A program made the position numbers and the translations under genes. The notes below the pieces were generated by a model. The model did not search any database and was not told the origin of the DNA. It saw only the letters and a program-made list of their open reading frames with translations. Of a stretch of DNA of 64,000 nucleotides, positions 58,977-64,000 are shown piece after piece. Source of the DNA: Lachancea kluyveri NRRL Y-12651 (Eukaryota; Ascomycota; Saccharomycetes; Saccharomycetales; Saccharomycetaceae); assembly GCA_000149225.2 (NCBI GenBank), contig CM000692.1, positions 930,001 through 994,000 of the forward strand, written 5' to 3'. Position 1 is the first letter of the stretch, and every line of letters starts with the position of its first letter.

Positions 58977-61900
58977 TCAAATGCTGTTGCCAGTTCTTTT
59001 CGTGTAGTTTTCGATCGGATCGGTGTCGATGCTGTAGGTTTTCAAGTTACGAACTTCATCGAATGCAATAACGTCTCTTAATCTTCTGTCGGACTGATAC
59101 CATTCTTTGATCAACCATAGAATCTCACTCTTGTATACAGTGTTGACAAAATCAGCAGTCTCGATCAAATCTTTCAACACGTAGTACAACTTATCGTAAG
59201 AAACCCCTGCCAAGACGAAGATAGAGGCAATCGATCCCTCTTTGATATGTTCATGGGGTAAATCCTCATAAAATAGGTTGCAGATGACGGGAAACAAGTC
59301 GGCCACTGGGAAAACAAAATCGGAAGTGCGAACTCTTTTTCCAACTTTAACTACAACGCTAGTCAGTAGATTAATAAAGTTGGCCGAATCTTCTGAAGAT
59401 AAGTCGTTACTGTTAGAGCTGATTTCGCTCTTCAAGGAGTCGAATAGCTCCAACCATTTGGACATGATCTCGTCGCTATTTCTAAAGTCAGAAATTTTAA
59501 AGATAACCAAGCATATCTCATAGTAACCCAATGGATCGGCAAAATCATTGAACAAATCACTTACTGGTAGAATTTTGCCATCCAACTGGTTTATCAACTC
59601 TGTCCTTGAATCAACGTCAACTCGGGAGTCATTCTTAACAAGGGACAAAATATCATCCTGAGCAGCAGCAACGTCAAAGATCTCTTGGATCAGCCCAGCT
59701 AATTGGATCATTTGTTGTCGTTGGCTTGGTGGACAGACACTGTTGCAGAAGCCGTTCGCTCTAGATAGGTATTCAATTCTTTGATCTAGCTTGATATCAA
59801 AATCCGAGACTGCCAAAGAATACAAAATTTGTGCTGCGGAGAAAAAATTGGATCTCTTAGATTGATAAACCCACAATAGGTTTGAAATATCCAAAGAGTT
59901 CCTGGATTTTTCTTGCAAGTATGGTAAGATAAAATCTGTGTCCAGTTGCAACAACTTCTGTTGAGCGTTCTGTGATACTAACCAATCGTACAACTGATAG
60001 TGGAATAACTTATCATTATAATTCAAAGCGGTTTTGTAACTCTCCTCCCTCAATTTGGTGAGTTCATTGCCATTGGTAACGCCACCGCTTGTAGTGTTAC
60101 CATAATCGGTGTTGCTGGAAGCTAATTCATCGATTTTAATCAAAGTCTCAAATACCAAGTCGTAAATTGCAACACGCTTTTCGAAGTAAGTTTTTCTCTC
60201 ATCATGCTCTAAACATCCGTCAGCGACGTATTGGTACGCCAGTTTACCCTTATCGATGGAGTTAGCTATGTTCAACAAAAATTCTATAGTCTTGGGATAG
60301 TAATTCAAATCTAGCATAATCGTAACCGCTTCCTTTAACTTATCCACAGAAATATCATTGACTATTTTCTCAAATAGCTTTGTTGCATTAGTCAAGTGAT
60401 AGTTCAAAGTTTCGTAATCTCTTAGGCCAATTTCTTTGGCCTTTCTCAAGTGTTCAACCGCACGGAAACCCAAAACGTCCCCACTAGAGCAAAAAGAGCC
60501 ACAGCGTTCCTGCAATGCTGTAGCAATATACTCAATAGAGCCACCTTTAGAAATATTCCTATTGATTATAGATGACAAAATTTCTCTCACTAAGTTTTTG
60601 GCCTGCTCATCTGGGGCAAAAATATCCTTAAACCTCAATTTTGTCAGATCAATTTGGATGTCCAAATTCAAAAACTTCATAATATCCTTAAAGGCCAAGT
60701 ACTGGCCTTCATATCCATCAACATCACTTTCCTCGAATAAGACATTCAAAAATGACAGTGCTTCCTTCATGGATTGAACTAGTTTGATTAGAGCATTGAT
60801 TGCAATACTTTCAGCTTGGTTGGAAACCTCTTCAGATCTATCCGTAGATCTTCCTCCATTGTTTTGAAAGGATGGTGTGGAAATCGTAGAGATGGAGTTA
60901 CCATACGAGTTAAAGAATTCATTCAAAATCATAATTGAAGATAAATAGTACTCAACGTCAGACTTGGAAATTGAAACCAGCTTTATTAAGTCACCATTAG
61001 GAACGGATTCTTTAATTAGTTGCAATTTCGTGTCATATTTCGCGTTGCTATTGACAGAAAATACTGGTTTATCCCATATATCCCTGAACAATCTTGTAAT
61101 CAACAGTGCGATACCATAAAATCTGGGTGAAAGAATGACGTTATCCAAGTTGTAGTTTCCATTTACCACAGTGCTTCCGGCAGAAGTAGGAATCCTGCTA
61201 ACGTCTCCAGTGGACACGTTCAGTAAACTTTTTTGAGGAGTCATAGTAATGTTAGTTTTTGATAATAATGAGGAAACAGCAGAAGTACTGTAGCTATTAT
61301 ATCTGGGCTTGATCTCGACTACACCAGGAATGCCCACAGTGAAGAAAGTTAACGCACTAGATCTCAGAGACTCGGACTTGTTGAACTTGCAAGTGACAAA
61401 TAAAGCACTGGAACAGGCCTCGGCCAAACCATAGTTCATAACAAATGGTAGCGGATTCTCGATAACAGATTCGAATACTTGATCAGGGGTGCGGTATCTG
61501 TAGATTTCCACAGAGTTATTTGTTAGCACAGCAACCTTGAAGCTCTCTGTACTGTACTGTGTTGCAAACTCATTGGCATAGCCTTCGGGTTTATTAGTGG
61601 CGTTGAAAGAAGGAGTTATTGAAACAATTTCCTTGATTGAGCTGGTGGTGTCCAAGAAACAAGCATTTTCCACATATTTGCCATGATTTTTTAAAATACC
61701 ATAATCTGGTACAGTGACAAATAATCTGTTTTGTTGCTGTTGCTGTTGTTGCTGTTGTTTTTGTTGGTTAGTTGGCTGTTTGGATGGATCCTGTAAATTT
61801 GTCTTAACCACTGCAGAGAAAAAAATACCTGGCGATATAATCGTGCTTGCTTTCGTAGACTCCAAAAGTACCGATGACTTTTTTTGGTATTTCAATTGGA

Positions 61901-63311
61901 TAGATTCGGAAGAGTTCAAGGAAGAGTAAAACGGCATCAACTTTTTTTGTTGTTGCTGCTGAAACTCTTGTTCTATGGCGTCTGGAGTAATAGAGCTAGG
62001 AGGGAACTTGATCGATTCTAATCTCAAAGCTTCCACGTTGGTCCTATTTAGGGATCCATTGAAGTACAGACGAACACCACCAATGGTAATCGCCACCAAA
62101 AACAAATTGTTGTTTTCATGTTCAGAAACAACGACAATCTTTGATATTTTTAAGTACTTGTTTCCCAAAATTGCAGCACCTCTGGCTGTGGTGGTACCAA
62201 TGATTCTTCTGATATATGAGGGCTCAATGGTCATAGGTCCGTCTAGGCTTTTTCCATTGATTTTGTAAGCTCTGACTACGGATTTGGAAGATAAGGAGTA
62301 TAAAACACCCCTTGACTGATCGACCGATAACTGGATAATAGTCTCTTGAGAATACTGGGAGTCCTCTTCAAAGAACGATTGAAGCAGATTACTACCTGGT
62401 AGTTTAGATATTATGTTTGTAGGTAGTAAGCTTGAAAGCGTGGATTGGGTTAAGCATACCTTATTACACTTACTGTTGAACCAATCTTCAGAACTAGAAT
62501 ACTGCAGTTCCCAAACGTTAATCCCATTTGATTTTCCTGCAAAAAAGACCTGACCAGTCTTTTCATAGAATATGATTTCAGATACATCCAGTCCGTGAAC
62601 TGACACGCATATTCCTGTATTGAAAACTTCAAGTTCGCCGGTGGTTTCGTTAAATGAAATGGCTAGCAAGTAAATATCGAAAGGTGTTGCGATCAGTAGC
62701 AGGTGATTGATATTGTCAACAAAGGTTTTTGGTTTGGGTTTTACAAGAGCGACTTTCAAAATGGTGTGTTTAATGTCATCAATCGCTTGGAAGTCGGACG
62801 TATCCTTAATGTTCCACAGAATCAACTTGTTGTCGATGGTGATCCAACAACGTTCCAATTCGGGAAATATACCCATATCACTTTTGATTTCAGTTTTGGA
62901 CGCTTCTTGTAAAATTTCGTCTGGGATGTTTATCACCTGAGTCCTTTCAAATGGAGTGAATGCGCCTAAGCCGCCAACTTCTTTGCTAAAGTTATAGGTA
63001 ACGCCGCCATTGTAGTAAGACCTTTCATCAAGAATTGGTGTACTCGAATCGCGACGTTGCAAACTATCCACATACTGACTTGCCAGTTCCAGAGGTCTTA
63101 AAGTACCTAAGCCATTGACATGAATGTGTTCGTTACCGTGTGATGGCAACGTATTGGCAGCTAGAGCATTATAACTACCAGTTAAGACGGTTGTAGCTGT
63201 GGTCTGTGTAGGTACACTGATTGGATTTATATCCGTATTTCTGTTGGCAGTAGCAACCAGAGAACTGTTATAATCAATTCCGCTTTTCAAGGGAGTCGAA
63301 AATATAGACAT
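58977..63311 (-). CDS. NUP170: Inner-ring nucleoporin Nup157/Nup170
   Basis: 1444 residues, between S. cerevisiae Nup157 (1391) and Nup170 (1502). The N-terminal half is a beta-propeller (recurring TIDNKLILWNIKDTSD-type blades) with a Gln run at about 515-535; the C-terminal half is an alpha-solenoid (YPKTIEFLLNIANSIDKGKL, HYQLYDWLVSQNAQQKLLQL). The protein, like human Nup155, belongs to the inner ring of the nuclear pore complex and binds the membrane and Nup53. One gene for the NUP157/NUP170 pair. Confidence 0.95.
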   Translation of the reverse strand: MSIFSTPLKSGIDYNSSLVATANRNTDINPISVPTQTTATTVLTGSYNALAANTLPSHGNEHIHVNGLGTLRPLELASQYVDSLQRRDSSTPILDERSYYNGGVTYNFSKEVGGLGAFTPFERTQVINIPDEILQEASKTEIKSDMGIFPELERCWITIDNKLILWNIKDTSDFQAIDDIKHTILKVALVKPKPKTFVDNINHLLLIATPFDIYLLAISFNETTGELEVFNTGICVSVHGLDVSEIIFYEKTGQVFFAGKSNGINVWELQYSSSEDWFNSKCNKVCLTQSTLSSLLPTNIISKLPGSNLLQSFFEEDSQYSQETIIQLSVDQSRGVLYSLSSKSVVRAYKINGKSLDGPMTIEPSYIRRIIGTTTARGAAILGNKYLKISKIVVVSEHENNNLFLVAITIGGVRLYFNGSLNRTNVEALRLESIKFPPSSITPDAIEQEFQQQQQKKLMPFYSSLNSSESIQLKYQKKSSVLLESTKASTIISPGIFFSAVVKTNLQDPSKQPTNQQKQQQQQQQQQNRLFVTVPDYGILKNHGKYVENACFLDTTSSIKEIVSITPSFNATNKPEGYANEFATQYSTESFKVAVLTNNSVEIYRYRTPDQVFESVIENPLPFVMNYGLAEACSSALFVTCKFNKSESLRSSALTFFTVGIPGVVEIKPRYNSYSTSAVSSLLSKTNITMTPQKSLLNVSTGDVSRIPTSAGSTVVNGNYNLDNVILSPRFYGIALLITRLFRDIWDKPVFSVNSNAKYDTKLQLIKESVPNGDLIKLVSISKSDVEYYLSSIMILNEFFNSYGNSISTISTPSFQNNGGRSTDRSEEVSNQAESIAINALIKLVQSMKEALSFLNVLFEESDVDGYEGQYLAFKDIMKFLNLDIQIDLTKLRFKDIFAPDEQAKNLVREILSSIINRNISKGGSIEYIATALQERCGSFCSSGDVLGFRAVEHLRKAKEIGLRDYETLNYHLTNATKLFEKIVNDISVDKLKEAVTIMLDLNYYPKTIEFLLNIANSIDKGKLAYQYVADGCLEHDERKTYFEKRVAIYDLVFETLIKIDELASSNTDYGNTTSGGVTNGNELTKLREESYKTALNYNDKLFHYQLYDWLVSQNAQQKLLQLDTDFILPYLQEKSRNSLDISNLLWVYQSKRSNFFSAAQILYSLAVSDFDIKLDQRIEYLSRANGFCNSVCPPSQRQQMIQLAGLIQEIFDVAAAQDDILSLVKNDSRVDVDSRTELINQLDGKILPVSDLFNDFADPLGYYEICLVIFKISDFRNSDEIMSKWLELFDSLKSEISSNSNDLSSEDSANFINLLTSVVVKVGKRVRTSDFVFPVADLFPVICNLFYEDLPHEHIKEGSIASIFVLAGVSYDKLYYVLKDLIETADFVNTVYKSEILWLIKEWYQSDRRLRDVIAFDEVRNLKTYSIDTDPIENYTKRTGNSI

Positions 63312-63582
63312 TGGCTCTCTTTTTGCACTCCAGTGAGTCGTGAAGTTTCTCTATGATACGATGGTTATTGCTCGAAGGGAGGGAGATCTCTAAAAATTTT
63401 TCAAAAACCAAATCTAAAAATTTTGTCCGGGTAAAATATGACAGTCTGAGCATCAACGACTTTGTGTCAGCTGTCGCAAACGAATATAAATCGACAATTT
63501 CCATAGAATTCAAGTATATTACTACTTCAGTAAGATTGTGGGCTGTTTGAAAATATACTCATAACATATATAAAAATTGGGA

Positions 63583-64000
63583 ATGTCTATGAGAACACGT
63601 AACAAGAGGATTCTCCAATCAAGAGATACCAATGTCTCAAAGAACAGGAAATTATCATCGAAGAACTCATTGGTGTTCGATTTGGAAAAAGACATAACAC
63701 CATCTAGTTATAAAAAGGATCAGTCTGGCTCGGATAAAAAGGAAGATAAATTCTTAAATGCTTCCCGCCGTGTAGCTTTGAATACAGACGCAGTGACAAT
63801 CGGTTCGCGGGCGGACTCTCAAGAACCGCTCATTAGAAATAAGCTCTCCAGTGAGTCAATGGGTCCCGATAAACAAGGTGAACTGACGATGGCTTTTGAT
63901 CAGGACTTTCAAAGTCGCACTTCTTCAAGACAAAAGTTGAGGAGGCGACTTCAAAACGAAGCGCTTGAACGTGAGACGGTATTACGAAAAGAATCGGTAG
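63583..64000 (+). CDS. MAM1: Probable monopolin subunit Mam1, 5' part (3' end outside window)
   Basis: An ATG at 63583 opens a frame without a stop to the end of the window (139 codons). The second ATG (63589) gives MRTRNKRILQSRDTNVSKNR, which resembles the start of S. cerevisiae Mam1 as I remember it and may be the true start. The visible part is basic, polar and without a known domain. In S. cerevisiae, MAM1 (YER106W) lies next to and divergent from NUP157, as here. Mam1 joins Csm1, Lrs4 and Hrr25 to clamp sister kinetochores in meiosis I. The name rests mainly on place. Confidence 0.6.
   Translation, partial: MSMRTRNKRILQSRDTNVSKNRKLSSKNSLVFDLEKDITPSSYKKDQSGSDKKEDKFLNASRRVALNTDAVTIGSRADSQEPLIRNKLSSESMGPDKQGELTMAFDQDFQSRTSSRQKLRRRLQNEALERETVLRKESV

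Overview
The window is nuclear DNA of a budding yeast of the family Saccharomycetaceae. Genes are compact and carry few introns. Where introns occur they use the strict yeast signals (GTATGT or GTAAGT, TACTAAC, YAG). Nearly every protein aligns along its length with a Saccharomyces cerevisiae protein. The order is telling: genes that S. cerevisiae keeps on chromosome II left (SAS3, TOD6, YBL055C, PTC3, PTH2, SHP1, CMC2, YEL1, SKT5, KIP1, PRX1, SEF1, DPH3, AAR2, ILS1, ATG8) alternate here with genes it keeps on chromosome V right (TRP2, MET6, IES5, TSC11, AIM11, PUP3, RAD51, UBC6, RTT105, MAM1). Each duplicated pair is present once (DOT6/TOD6, PTC2/PTC3, AIM11/IAI11, SHC1/SKT5, UBP9/UBP13, PRS2/PRS4, AST1/AST2, RPS8A/B, SSA3/SSA4, NUP157/NUP170), and strands agree throughout. 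This is the layout expected of a lineage that did not undergo the whole-genome duplication, for example Zygosaccharomyces, Torulaspora or Lachancea; I cannot name the species from sequence alone.

Layout. 1-9.9 kb: the 3' end of SAS3, a Dot6/Tod6-type repressor, a TatD nuclease, a PP2C phosphatase, TRP2 and PTH2. 10-21.7 kb: SHP1, MET6, IES5, TSC11, AIM11/IAI11, CMC2 and PUP3; four of these seven have introns. 22.5-37.4 kb: YEL1, RAD51, SKT5/SHC1, KIP1, PRX1 and SEF1. 37.4-39.4 kb: a gene-free 2 kb island with two fossil Ty1/Ty2-type LTRs in inverted orientation and a decayed tRNA-His gene. 39.4-47.5 kb: UBP9/13, PRS2/4, UBC6, AST1/2 and DPH3. 47.6-57 kb: RPS8 with a 5'-UTR intron, a C/D snoRNA that matches snR56, AAR2, a heat-shock SSA gene and ILS1. 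57.3-64 kb: RTT105, ATG8, NUP157/170 and the 5' end of a probable MAM1.

These are independently controlled housekeeping genes, not an operon or a single pathway. Visible control signals fit the gene functions: Gcn4 before TRP2, Cbf1 and Met31/32 sites before MET6, MCB boxes before RAD51 and KIP1, Rpn4 PACE boxes at SHP1 and PUP3, heat-shock elements and TATA before SSA, and Rap1 sites before RPS8. I found no convincing new biological system. The most interesting points are structural: introns in SHP1, PUP3 and the RPS8 leader, a PACE box lying inside the PUP3 intron, the snR56-like RNA opposite RPS8, a strong hairpin before the TatD gene, a GC-rich repeat-bearing block in the RPS8 promoter, and the inverted LTR pair beside the tRNA-His fossil.
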